A DNA stretch of 32,752 nt from Cudoniella acicularis. Its lineage: Eukaryota > Ascomycota > Leotiomycetes > Helotiales > Helotiaceae. The stretch is from positions 1-32,752 of the forward strand of contig JAAMPI010000542.1 of NCBI GenBank assembly GCA_013054445.1, given 5' to 3'. Positions 11,133 through 20,167 of the stretch are shown here, piece after piece. Position 1 is the first letter of the stretch. Each line of letters opens with the position of its first letter. A program made the position numbers and the translations under genes. The notes beneath the pieces are model-generated. The model worked only from the letters and a program-made list of their open reading frames with translations, was not told the DNA's origin and did not search any database.

Positions 11133-12354
11133 TCATAGTTTACTTGGACCATGGTAAGTAGTACACGTGGCGCTAGTCTCAAGGCCACCCTCAGGACGCA
11201 GCCACTGAATGATGGACTGCGTAGTGCCGTAGAATGGTGCCATGGCGCCCGCCGAAAGGGTACCATAGGACTCGCCGTCGTGGACCTGGAACCACATACC
11301 GACTGCGTCCATCTGATCGGAGTGCGCTCCGTTGGAGCCACCTATGTAGCACTCGACCTTGTCGTATACCTATGCCCAGTCGAATTCGTTACTGGAAGGA
11401 TCGGGGAAGATGTCCTGATGGTTGTTGATGCCGTCGATGTCGGAGCTTCCGATGACGTCCAGGCCGCCCTGGTCGAAGAAGTAGTTGTTGTATAGGGGGG
11501 TTGAGTCGCGGGCCTTGAGCCGAAGCTGGGTATCGGGGGTGGCAGGCCCAGGACCGTGGCCGATCTTGAACATGCCGTTGTTATCCACGTCCTGGCCCAT
11601 GTAGGCGAGGTGCACACCCTGGCCGGCGAAGTTGAGTCCGAATATCGGGATCAACTGTTCGGGTTCATCGCGCTTCGCCATCAGGTGCCACTCCCCGGGC
11701 ATGGTCCCGTCCCAGATGCCAATGGTTCGAACCTCGACGCCGAAGGCCGAGGACAGGTGCTCCTCGGCCCTCTTGAAGATACTGCCCTAGTCTCTTTTGA
11801 TGGAGCCCGGGGTTGTCCCCACTGCTGTTCTAGCAAAAGGGCCAAAACCGAGGCGGCTACCCGTATACGCGCTGTACAGGAAGTTGGCACCGTATGCGAT
11901 AACACTCATCTTCCAGTCCTTGGTATACTCGATGAAGAAGTTGGAGATTGTCTTGTAGTAGGAGACAATGGAGATAGCGGTACCGATGGAGCCAAGTACG
12001 CATTTGACCTCTGACCCCCCGTTCGGATCAACGTGGAGGTCTTGGCAGTCGCCAGCCAGACTCCAGAAACCTACGCCCCCTATGCCTGTCAGGCTGGTCT
12101 TGGCGAGGATCTTCAACGCGAGTTGTGCTTTTGTCTGGAATTGATCAGGCTGTCAAACGACCAGGTCCCTTGAACCAGACCAGGACAACGGGGGCGATAT
12201 TGACGATGTTTCGTCCCGAAGGACGATATCTGCGGGACGGATTGGCCCTGAAGGCAGTGGGGCCCCTCCGCCCCTCCGCCCCTCCGTTGCGGTGGTGAGC
12301 TCGAGTGGAAATAACGATGGAAGCTAAGCCGATGAGGAGATGTGCAGGTTTCAT
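11133..12354 (-). pseudogene. Secreted-protein relic with two in-frame TAG stops
   Basis: The sequence is clearly more GC-rich than its surroundings. An ATG at 12354 begins a signal-peptide-like MKPAHLLIGLASIV segment. The frame then changes around 12120-12170; no normal intron explains it. From 12116 to the TGA at 11133-11135 one frame runs through about 330 codons, interrupted only by TAG near 11787-11789 (KRD*GSIFKRAEE) and TAG at 11370-11372 (FDWA*VYDKVECY). Coding character on both sides of each stop is strong: balanced amino acids, a Cys pair, and Gly/Asp-rich segments such as YMGQDVDNNG and GSSDIDGINNH. Both stops are what a CAG codon becomes by C-to-T change. I recognise no family. 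A suppressed or misassembled but functional gene is possible, though less likely given the N-terminal frame break. Confidence 0.6.
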
Positions 12355-13276
12355 AGCAGGCAATGCCGCAATGAAGTAGACAAGAAATGTGTACACTGTT
12401 ATGTTGTACAGTATTGATGATAGTTGAGAATGTATAGAAATGGAGATGATCGCTGCTTCTTTTTCCTTTATCTGGATCAGGTGAGGGAACGTTTCTTATA
12501 CTTTAAGGGTAATCGATTATCAAACAATAAACTTGCCTGAAGAGAAGATAGCTTGGCATAGTAAGGAAGGAATAGTCTTAAGGACACAGCCATCTATCAT
12601 TCAACTGCTTCAGCTTATATGCCATGCCGCATTGCCAGCGGAAATGGTTCTCCCAGCCAGGCAATCAGCCTAAGCTAGGGGGTCGTCTTGGTGGAGCTAG
12701 GCTAGGAGTCTAGGTAGGAGAGGGGATTTCCTTAGATATTTCCGGGCCGAGAGCGCAGTTCTAGAGCCGAAATAGCCCGAGTCACGAGCCGGGGGTCGGG
12801 ACGACAGGGGGTCCCCGGCCAAATCTGCCCCGCATGAACTAACCTCATTCCGCCTGTCGACTCCTCGACGAGTAAGATCACCTGCCTCGCCAAAATCTCA
12901 CAATTACGAAACGAAACTTAAAACCAACATTAGGATTTCCCTGCCGCACAACTTGTCTATTCTGCGGCCTATGGTGGGGGTGGCGGGCGATCATGCCATT
13001 GTGCATATGAAGGATTGATCACACCAACTCACGAAGCCTCAACACCAACTCTTCAGATATTCTTTTCCTTGTCATTTGCAAAAGCTCCAAGTTCTAAATT
13101 CTACGTTCCAAAACACCTAGCTACCATCACGACTGACACCCAAAAACATCAATTTATCTACTCTTGAATTTTAGAGTCCTGACATTGGTCTGTCACTCTA
13201 CCCCAATTACCAGAGTCGTTCCCGCCAGCCGGCCAATCCAACAGAGTTGAAGCACGAACGCCGTGTTAGTAAAACC
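12355..13276. other. Intergenic, no gene seen
   Basis: Upstream region of both the secreted-protein relic (-) and the small membrane-protein gene (+). It holds short GC-rich patches (about 12755-12830) and a pyrimidine-rich leader before 13277. No open frame worth calling and no clear repeat copy. Confidence 0.6.
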
Positions 13277-13669
13277 ATGGCCGAGAATCCAGGCACTACT
13301 CTCAAGCCAGAAAAGCTGAAGGAGGGCAACGCAGAGTCAGCAAATATGAAACTCTTAGAAGAAGAAATTATGGTCTACGTCCGAAACCAGATAGCTAACC
13401 ATTGACACGCAGAGAAGCCTGGTCCCAACATATCAGCCAAATGGGAATGGAAGGACTTCAACCTTTTCATTGCACTCCTAGTTGGGATGTTATTCAGCAT
13501 TGTGAGGGGACTGGAGTCATACTACCGGTTTGACCTTTGGGAAACAACGCCCGCGCATCGCAAAGCGACATTGATCACGGGTGCAATATCGGTGGTGATG
13601 ATGCCTTTTGTGGCCGCATTTGTTGTCTACCTTTACTTCCATTTGCAAGGAAAAGATAAAAGGGAGTAA
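13277..13669 (+). CDS. Small two-helix membrane protein, uncharacterised
   Basis: ATG at 13277 opens a Lys/Glu-rich N-terminus (MAENPGTTLKPEKLKEGN). It must splice to the second exon, which encodes KPGPNISAKWEWKDFN, then two predicted membrane helices (LFIALLVGMLFSIV and TLITGAISVVMMPFVAAFVV) and a short basic tail, ending in TAA at 13667-13669. The intron has a good GCTAAC branch point (13394-13399) and a CGCAG acceptor, but frame needs either the acceptor two bases later (GAG, exon 2 from 13415) or a donor I cannot see. The donor is GTCTAC at 13373 or GTCCGA at 13379. The product is about 116-118 residues. Function unknown; an endomembrane location is inferred from the helices. The exon limits are uncertain, but the gene itself is likely real because the second exon is clearly coding. 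Confidence 0.6.
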
Positions 13670-13814
13670 TTGGGTTTATTGTGCTTTGTACTTTGGACAG
13701 GAGAGAGGGCTAGGGGTGAGGGAGTGAGACAGTGTCAGTATAGACATTGAAACTTCAATTATATCACTTTCCCTGTAGATTTGTTCGTTTGTCTGGTTAC
13801 AGGTAATGCGAGGG
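13670..13814. other. 3' region of the small membrane-protein gene
   Basis: AT-rich 3' sequence leading into the repeat tract. Nothing else seen. Confidence 0.5.
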
Positions 13815-14990
13815 ATTAACTCGCTCGCTTATAGAGAAGTTACGGGGCCTTCTCGTTGAGCGCCACTAAAAAAAAAAGGTCGACTTATGGTTATAAGAAG
13901 ACAAATATAAAACATAACTGAAAAACTAAAAAATAGCAAAATTCATACTTCATCCTATAAGCCTGCTACCTATCATCGTCGGGAATGAATAAAGCCGGGC
14001 GAACCGACTTTTCCATCTAAACACCCGCCCCGCCTCATATCCCCTATACCACCCAGCCTAATGGGGGACACCCTTCCCTGGGGGTTTTAATTCAGAATTT
14101 GCTTAATTAAACCTATATATGTCGTTCCTAAAATTCGGTTCGACGCTTCCGGGGCGAGGATTTGCCGAGCCGAATAAACCCGATTGGTTCGGGCCGCTCC
14201 GCTCAAACTATCTCCTACCTAGGTACCGGTACCTACCATCTCCGCATCGGCCTTTCTCAATATACGCTTACCTACGTTGGCTTCTCATAATATGAATCTT
14301 CGTTTTGCCCACCGAAACATCACAGATTTTTCAAGAAGCTCTCAATCGCAGATTTTCGAAAAAGGTGGTGATATTCCCTGTGCTATAGCCATCACCGCAT
14401 CAGCCTTTAACACCTTTTGGTTGCCTATGTTGGCTTCTCTTGATATATTTCTTGACTGGAACCTTCGTTTTGATCACTAAAATATCACGTTTTTTTAAAA
14501 ACTAGTTCTCGATCGTAGATTTTCGAAAAAGGAGGTGATATCCTTGTGCTGCAACCAAGCTCGCATCTCGTATGCATATACTGTAACACTTCTTAATTAA
14601 AATCCAACCAACAAACAGAATTTTCTAAATTTTCTACTAAATTGCAAAATGTGTAAATCTCCTTGTCTTCCTTAATCTCAAACTTCGAATTATCATTTTA
14701 TGGTGGTGCTACAGGTTTTCGAGAAAGGAGGTAATAGTTTATCCCTTGCGCTACATCCAACTTTGCATCTCGTGTGCTTGTGCTGTAACACCTCTCAATT
14801 AATCTAACCAACAAACAGAATTTTCCAAATTTTCTCCCAATTATAAAGCGTGTAAATCTCTCTGCGTATTTCGTGATCTCAAACTCCTTATTTTCTTTTT
14901 CTGGAGGTGCTGCATGACTTTCGCGATAGATAAATTCTAGTATATGCTTAGTGGTTGTGGAGGGATATTATGACTACACGGTGAAGGTCA
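13815..14990 (+). repeat. Dispersed repeat copy A with internal tandem expansion
   Basis: Shared blocks in order: ACTCGCTCGCTTAT...GCCACTAAAAAAA, AATAGCAAAATTCATACTTC, GAATAAAGCCGGGCG, GCTTAATTAAACCTATATAT (14101-14120), TTCGGTTCGACGCTTCC, TTCGGGCCG and CTACCATCTCCGCAT. Downstream, units are duplicated: GTTGGCTTCTC at 14276 and 14429 (153 bp apart) with GATTTTCGAAAAAGG(T/A)GGTGATAT in both, then CAACAAACAGAATTTTC near 14609 and 14809 (200 bp apart). The units are diverged and contain no intact frame. A TAGGTACCGGTACCTA palindrome lies at 14219-14234. Confidence 0.65.
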
Positions 14991-15109
14991 GTACCTGTTT
15001 CATTGATTCTATACACAAACCAGGCATTTTAGGGGGAAAAAATTGACTCGTAATATAAATAACTTTTAAAGTGCTGTAGGCGACTTTTAGAAGGCGAGGG
15101 GAAATCGCG

Positions 15110-15650
15110 GCCCGTATCCACTCGCTTGCTTATGAAGCCTTACTTTGCCTACACGCCACCAAAAAAAAGAAAAAGAAAAGGCCTTTCCCAAAAATAGTAA
15201 AACTTCGAATGACTAACCCTGCCTCAGCGGAGGCCCCTCCAGGTTAATAATATGGACTTTCTAGTAGTTTGTTCCCAAAATTGCTTAATTAAACCTATAT
15301 ATGCTGTTCCCAAAACTCGGTTCGACACTTTCGGAACGAGTATTTGCCGCGCCGTTGAGTTCGGGCCGGTCCGGCCCCACTTTTCAATGCCTACCATCTC
15401 CGCATTAGACTTTCACAACCTTAGCTTGCCTATATTGGCCTCTCATACTGTAAAATACACGCTATAACTTAATTAAATTCAACCAACAAACTAAAATTTT
15501 CTTTAAATTTATTCTACTGAGTTACAAAGTGTATAAGTAGAGCACAGCCGAAATATAGATACTCCTATATTTTAGAGCTTGGATTCCGATGTTAAATTTT
15601 AACTCTCCGAAGAAGATCGGCGCATGTTTCATTGAGTCTGTACAAAAGCA
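15110..15650 (+). repeat. Dispersed repeat copy B, shorter
   Basis: Begins ACTCGCTTGCTTATGAAG...GCCACCAAAAAAAAG and AATAGTAAAACTTC, then GCTTAATTAAACCTATATAT (15283-15302), CTCGGTTCGACACTTTCGG, TTCGGGCCGGTCCGG, CTACCATCTCCGCATTAG, CAACCAACAAACTAAAATTTTC and CACAGCCGAAAT (15543). It lacks the GGGCGAACCGAC block of copies A and C and has only one of the tandem units. The end GTTTCATTGAGTCTGTAC resembles GTTTCATTGATTCTATAC near 14997, so that end was also duplicated. Confidence 0.6.
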
Positions 15651-16201
15651 AGCTGCCAAATGAAGAAGTGGATTACGTTAGATAGATTTAGAAATTCATA
15701 GTAGTAGGGATAGGTCACTTCGCAAATTTTTTGTATTTTTTCTAATTGTAAAAAGCTTGGTCCATGGTCAAGCGAGGATGAAAAAGTTGAGGTGCTTATC
15801 AGCGACTCAAGTGCATCAGACGCTCTGAGAATACATGTGAAGAGCACAGCGCTCACCCTTCAGATCCCAGAACAAAACTGCCTGAGTAGCCAACGACCAC
15901 AACCAGCACGTGAGTTCCTCATTTCCTCACAAATCTTACATGACCCAAGTTTCAACATATCAGCAATGGCGATGGAAATGTATCAAGCCACTAATACCAC
16001 CCAGATAGAAAATCAGCATTCACAAAACAATCAACTCCTCGACCTCTTCCGAACTGTTCTCTGAGCGAAGATCCTACCGCCAGGAATGCATGCAATGACT
16101 TCGGTGCCACCACTGAGACAAGCTTGAATTTTCTCCCCTCCTCCCTTCGATAGTACAAAGTTTTATCTAGAACAGATTATCCAATTTGTCTCCCAAAACT
16201 T
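15651..16201. other. Intergenic, doubtful coding scraps
   Basis: A plus-strand frame from about 15760 to the stop at 16064 reads acidic then polar (DEKVEVLISDSSASDAL...). It has no ATG, no splice-supported extension and no recognisable domain. It could be a relic exon. Otherwise AT-rich and featureless. Confidence 0.4.
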
Positions 16202-16700
16202 TTAGTTCTGGTAGACTGATTTCTTGGGGAACAAACTCTCGTCATAGGTCTTACCCTCCCAAGGCGCGAAATGGACCTCCTTCTCGATATACTTGCCGGC
16301 ATTTGGAAAGCCCTCTGGTCTCCCGAATTGATGTTTGTCAGGTCGGAATATGTCAGGCGGAATCAAGGGAAGAGGTGATAGAAGAGCGTCTCGAAAGAGA
16401 TGTTGCGGTTGCATTTCTGGATTGGTGAAAGGGATTGGCCCATTGGCAACTCGCATCATCTCCAACTTCTTGCATGGTTTCGGAAGAATGTTGCTCAATC
16501 TCTTCCTGGAGCTTGTTTCTCTCGCGCTTTTCAAGCTCTTGCAATCGGGATTTTAACTTTGTAATGCCGACCTTCTCCAACATTTCAGTTTCAGCCTTGA
16601 GTCGGCGTACTGTCTCCTCTTTCTCATTTATCTGCTTCATCAATTGTATCTTTTCTGCATGAACCTCCTCAGCTTCAGCATCGTTTTCCTTTAAAGGCAT
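16202..16700 (-). pseudogene. Possible coiled-coil gene remnant, two frames
   Basis: From an ATG at 16700 one frame gives a strong coiled coil (KIQLMKQINEKEETVRRLK...) of about 80 residues and then loses protein-like character. From about 16460 a second frame becomes protein-like (ANGPIPFTNPEM, PPDIFRPDKHQFG, HFAPWEGKTYDESLF) and ends at 16202. No GT-AG intron joins them in phase, so a one-base frame change is the simplest reading. Upstream of the ATG the same frame stays open back past a TAA at about 16704 (VKENRKTVQNN), which suggests the gene once began further right. Not recognised. It may belong with the coiled-coil genes at 4745-7252 and 9429-10719, but I see no specific sequence match. 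Confidence 0.35.
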
Positions 16701-17390
16701 GGCTTAATGTGTGACATTGATATTGTTTTGAACAGTTTTCCGGTTTTCTTTCACTGTTGCGGATTCTGATCTAGCATTAGCAAACATCAAGCTGCTTGAA
16801 TTAAACAAGCTCACTATTTACGCAAAAGCTATGCTGTACCAACTCCTACGCTCGAGAATTGGCGTACTACTCCATTACACCACACATATTAATCCATCTT
16901 AAAAAAACAGCACAAGAAAATAAGGGAATGTCAACTGCGCGTGTCACCATCTGCCATCGCTGCGGTAGCAGCAGACTAAGGTTTTTAATGCTATGATTCA
17001 TTGAATTGACTGCTAATACACAAAGCTGATTGCTTTCTGGCGATGTCACCATCTCTGACGAAAGAAATCTATGTGGTCACTAAAAGAGCCTTCCCAGGCC
17101 CATGCATATCAGAAGACAATCTTTTCTCAGCCACGAAACCACCCCCAAGGAAGGTCCCGTAAAATATGCAGTGGCCGGCAACGCAATAACGCCGGTCGTA
17201 AAAGCCAAAACCTGGCAAACGAAAATGCTAAATCTTACACCAGTACAATTTCTCCAAACGATCCGTTCATGGATACAGTGTGTTGACATATCTGCTTTTG
17301 TTGATCCACACGGGTAATTGGTAGGTCGCGAAAAGACTCGATGCAAAAGTGGATATGTCCTCAACACACTGTATCAGTCGAACCACCATA
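16701..17390. other. Intergenic with a large imperfect inverted repeat
   Basis: No gene is supported; minus-strand frames here overlap the inverted repeat at 17272-17375 and look accidental. Confidence 0.55.
17272..17375. repeat. Imperfect inverted repeat / hairpin next to the 3' end of the duplicated-domain gene
   Basis: Arms 17272-17300 and 17344-17375 are reverse complements. Fifteen bases match exactly (GATACAGTGTGTTGA), followed after a 3-nt bulge by CATATC, two mismatches and CTTTTG; the loop is 43 nt. It lies 15 bp beyond the stop at 17391, so it should be in the 3' UTR or termination region of that minus-strand gene. Confidence 0.7.
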
Positions 17391-19556
17391 TTAGAAGGAC
17401 GGCTTCGTCAAAATTCGGTACTCGACGTAATCCTCTCCGTCAATGCTCAAGATCTGCGCAGCGCTGACGAGCTTTCCCTGGAACGGACCACCTTGCTTTC
17501 TCTCGTATTTGATACCATTGTGATATTTGACTTCCTCAGAAGCAGAAGCGCCATTGCTTGAACCTGCCTTTGGAAATGCCGCCGCGTTTTGCTGAGCAAC
17601 CCAGACTTTGTTGAGCTTCTTCAAGTTGTTCTTTAGCTCAATCTGTGCAGCTTCTTGAATTTGAGCCTCGGCCTGAGCGACCTCCTTTCTGGTCTTCTCA
17701 TGTTGTCTCTCAATAGCCTCTGATTTTTCCTTTCTAGCTCTCTCGCTTGCTGCCTCGCTCTCAGCTTGTTGTCTAGCATGAGTCTTATGCTCGGATCGAG
17801 AGCTGTGGCGGGTTTCCATCTCAAGAGGGGGAATCGTAGCTCGAGGGGTATGGTCGATTCCATTGTTTAAGCCCTCCGAAGCAACAATAGCTTTCGCTGT
17901 CTTGACGGCCTTCAACTCATTGTTTCTGCGCTCATCAGAGGTCTCTCGTTGTAGCATCTCTTGTTGACGAATGCGACAATACTCCTTGACCTCGGGGCGA
18001 GTCAATCCGGCAAGGTGGGGCTCGAAGACAACCTTTTCATAGTGAAGCCAAAGAGCTCCGGCGCCAGTTGGGAAGTTGCCATCAACAAAACGACCATCGC
18101 GGGTGACTCGTTGGACCTTGACACGAAAGCAATCCGTGCCGCTAAGAACACCGAAGACTGCATGCTTGTCCTCAAGACGTGGCTCATCGGAGTCTGCCCA
18201 ATAGCCAAGTATAACACCGTGCGGCTTTGCATCAGAAGTTACACTAGGATGAAGCTTCTGGCCAGTTGGGGTGGCAGCGTTGACAGCTTGAAAGCTTGGT
18301 GTCTTGTGGATAGTTTGGCGAGGAAGGGATTGACGATGACTAGATTGTCGGCCAAGTGAGGGGCGATGGACAATTGGCTTATTTCCAGGAGATGCAGTCT
18401 CTTCAGCCACAATTTGCTTTGCCTTCAAGACCGCCTGTGAATCTGCCTCGGCGCGCTCTTCGGGTGTAGTCTCTGGCGTGGCTTCTGATCGTAGCTTAAC
18501 GTATTCCTTGATCTCAGCAGAGGTGAGAGTCTTCAGATGAGGATCAAAGATAATTCTTGGAAAGGTGACCCAGCAGCCGCCAGCTCCCATGGGAATGTTG
18601 CCAACAAGTTCTTCGCCTCGGCGGTTCATGCCATAAATGCGGGTACGAAGCCTATCGTGGATATCGATAAAGCCGTAAATCACGTGCTTGTCAGCATCAT
18701 CAACCTCGCTCGAATCGCGCCAAACACCAATGATAACTCCGCGAACTTTTGGTTGTGTTCTTGAGCGCTTGATGACCGGCTCCTCATGAGGGGTACCGCG
18801 GAGTTTATCGAAGCTCAAATCATCCAAGTTGTAATTGACCGATGTGCGCTTTCTCTTGTAATAGGGTGTGACGACATCCTCATCTTCCTCTTCTTCGTGG
18901 TTGTTCAAGAGAATGGCTGATGTTTCGGCAAGTTCCATACTGGGTGCGTCGACGATGATACCCTTTTCAGCGTCCTCTCGAATTGGTGTGTTGCGAGTGG
19001 AGCCAGGAATGCTAACAAATTGAATTAGTAGGTGCTTGGGGTTTCAGAGAGCTTAGTAACAAAAAGCAAGCTCAAACACGTGTCAAGGCAATGAACTCCA
19101 GAAAATTAATGACATTGACACATCACCGGTGTCAAGGAAAAATGTACGTGGAGATGCGACAGCAATTGTGTAACGACAGGTGATTGAAATAGAAATAGAA
19201 CAGCTTGTCGCTTATGCATTGCGCGTCGTTGGCATCGCTATGCAAGGCGCAGTAATGCACTGTCAAGGGCGCGATAATAGAGGAAGTTGGAAAGAAAAAA
19301 GAGGACACGACGCACCCAGAGGGACATCGTAGCTAGAAAAAGCGCGATAGAAGCGCAATTGCAGGAGGTTTTGATGGGGAGCGCAGGGAAAAGGGCAGCA
19401 TCGTGGGACGCAAAACGGGACTTGACTAGGTAAAAGGCGGGTGACTTACGGGCTTCTTGGTTCAGCCGGCGTGTTGCCTTCAAATCCGTCCAGCTCCATG
19501 CTGTCTGTGCTTCTGCTGGTCAACGACTCGGAACTCGAAAGCGCGGGAGCCTCCAT
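17391..19556 (-). CDS. Uncharacterised protein with a duplicated ~95-residue domain and a C-terminal coiled coil
   Basis: Exons 19450..19556 and 17391..19011 give 575 residues. The 438-nt intron is long for this genome but has GTAAGT, a TACTAAT branch and a TTGTTAG acceptor, in phase 2. It links MEAPALSSSESLTSRSTDSM...EPRS to PIPGSTRNTPIRED. After an acidic stretch (NNHEEEEDEDVV) and a basic YYKRKR, two copies of one domain follow. Copy 1 is near residues 125-215 (GVIIGVWRDSSEV...DKHVIYGFID, GNIPMGAGGCWVTF, FDPHLKTLT, EYVKLR). Copy 2 is near 300-390 (GVILGYWADSDEP...DKHAVFGVLS, GNFPTGAGALWLHY, FEPHLAGLT, EYCRIR). An Ala/Glu/Lys/Gln-rich coiled coil and a conserved-looking C-terminus (GKLVSAAQILSIDGEDYVEYRIL) end the protein. 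No signal peptide or membrane helix; a nuclear role is plausible but unproven. Confidence 0.85.
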
Positions 19557-20167
19557 TGATGGGAGATGCGAAATGCGTTGCGGTGCGGTCCAAGGGAATT
19601 GAGGAGGGTTGCAGGTGTAGGATGTAGGGTTGTGTAAAAGAGAGAAAGAGATTAAAAGAGGGAGGAGGAACGGTTGGAGACAGAAGAGCAGCGCAGCGCA
19701 GCAAGTTCAAGGCCGAAGCGAATCAATTACTATCGGGCATGCAAATTGGTCCTAGCGCCTCCCATTCACCCCTCACCTTAGGTTGAGCGTTGACCGTTGA
19801 CCAGACGAGGTAGAGCAGGTTTGGGGCAATCGGCAATAAACTTAGAGTGATGAGGTGTACGAAGGCACGGCTTTTGCAAGGTCTGCAGCAGGTGCGGTTG
19901 CGGTTGCAGAGCGTGCAGCGCAGAGTTGCAGGCGTAGAACTGCCTATTTTCAATTTTAGATGAGCACAATGCAATGCGACTTGCGAAAATTGTGTGTTTG
20001 TGCAGATAGCCGGTGCCTTGAGTGAGCGGGCCTCTCGACCTCTCACCAGCTCTCTCCAGCCAAGGCCCAGTCAAGGGTCAAAAGGCTTTCAGGAGTCCTC
20101 TTCGCCCGCCGTAGTCCGTCGAGACACCTGATTAATCTAAGTCCAACCCTTCCAGCCAACAAAATCG
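19557..20167. other. Intergenic: promoter of the duplicated-domain gene and SEN54 3' region
   Basis: 611 bp. Contains runs such as GGTTGCGGTTGCAG near 19895-19905 and purine-rich GAGAGAAAGAGATTAAAAGAGGGAGG-type leader sequence just upstream of 19556, which reads as a pyrimidine tract on the gene's own strand. No gene is supported. Confidence 0.55.

Noticed and set aside
11556..12014. 152-codon plus frame opposite the secreted-protein relic
   Set aside because: The minus strand gives consistent coding character in one frame over about 980 bases; the plus frame is its GC-rich shadow.
15792..16064. 90-codon plus frame
   Set aside because: No ATG, no domain and no splice-supported neighbours; left as a possible relic in the region note.
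19012..19449. Possible extra exon within the 438-nt intron of the duplicated-domain gene
   Set aside because: The terminal GT, branch point and AG are good and phases match without any inner exon; no coding-like stretch in the needed frame.
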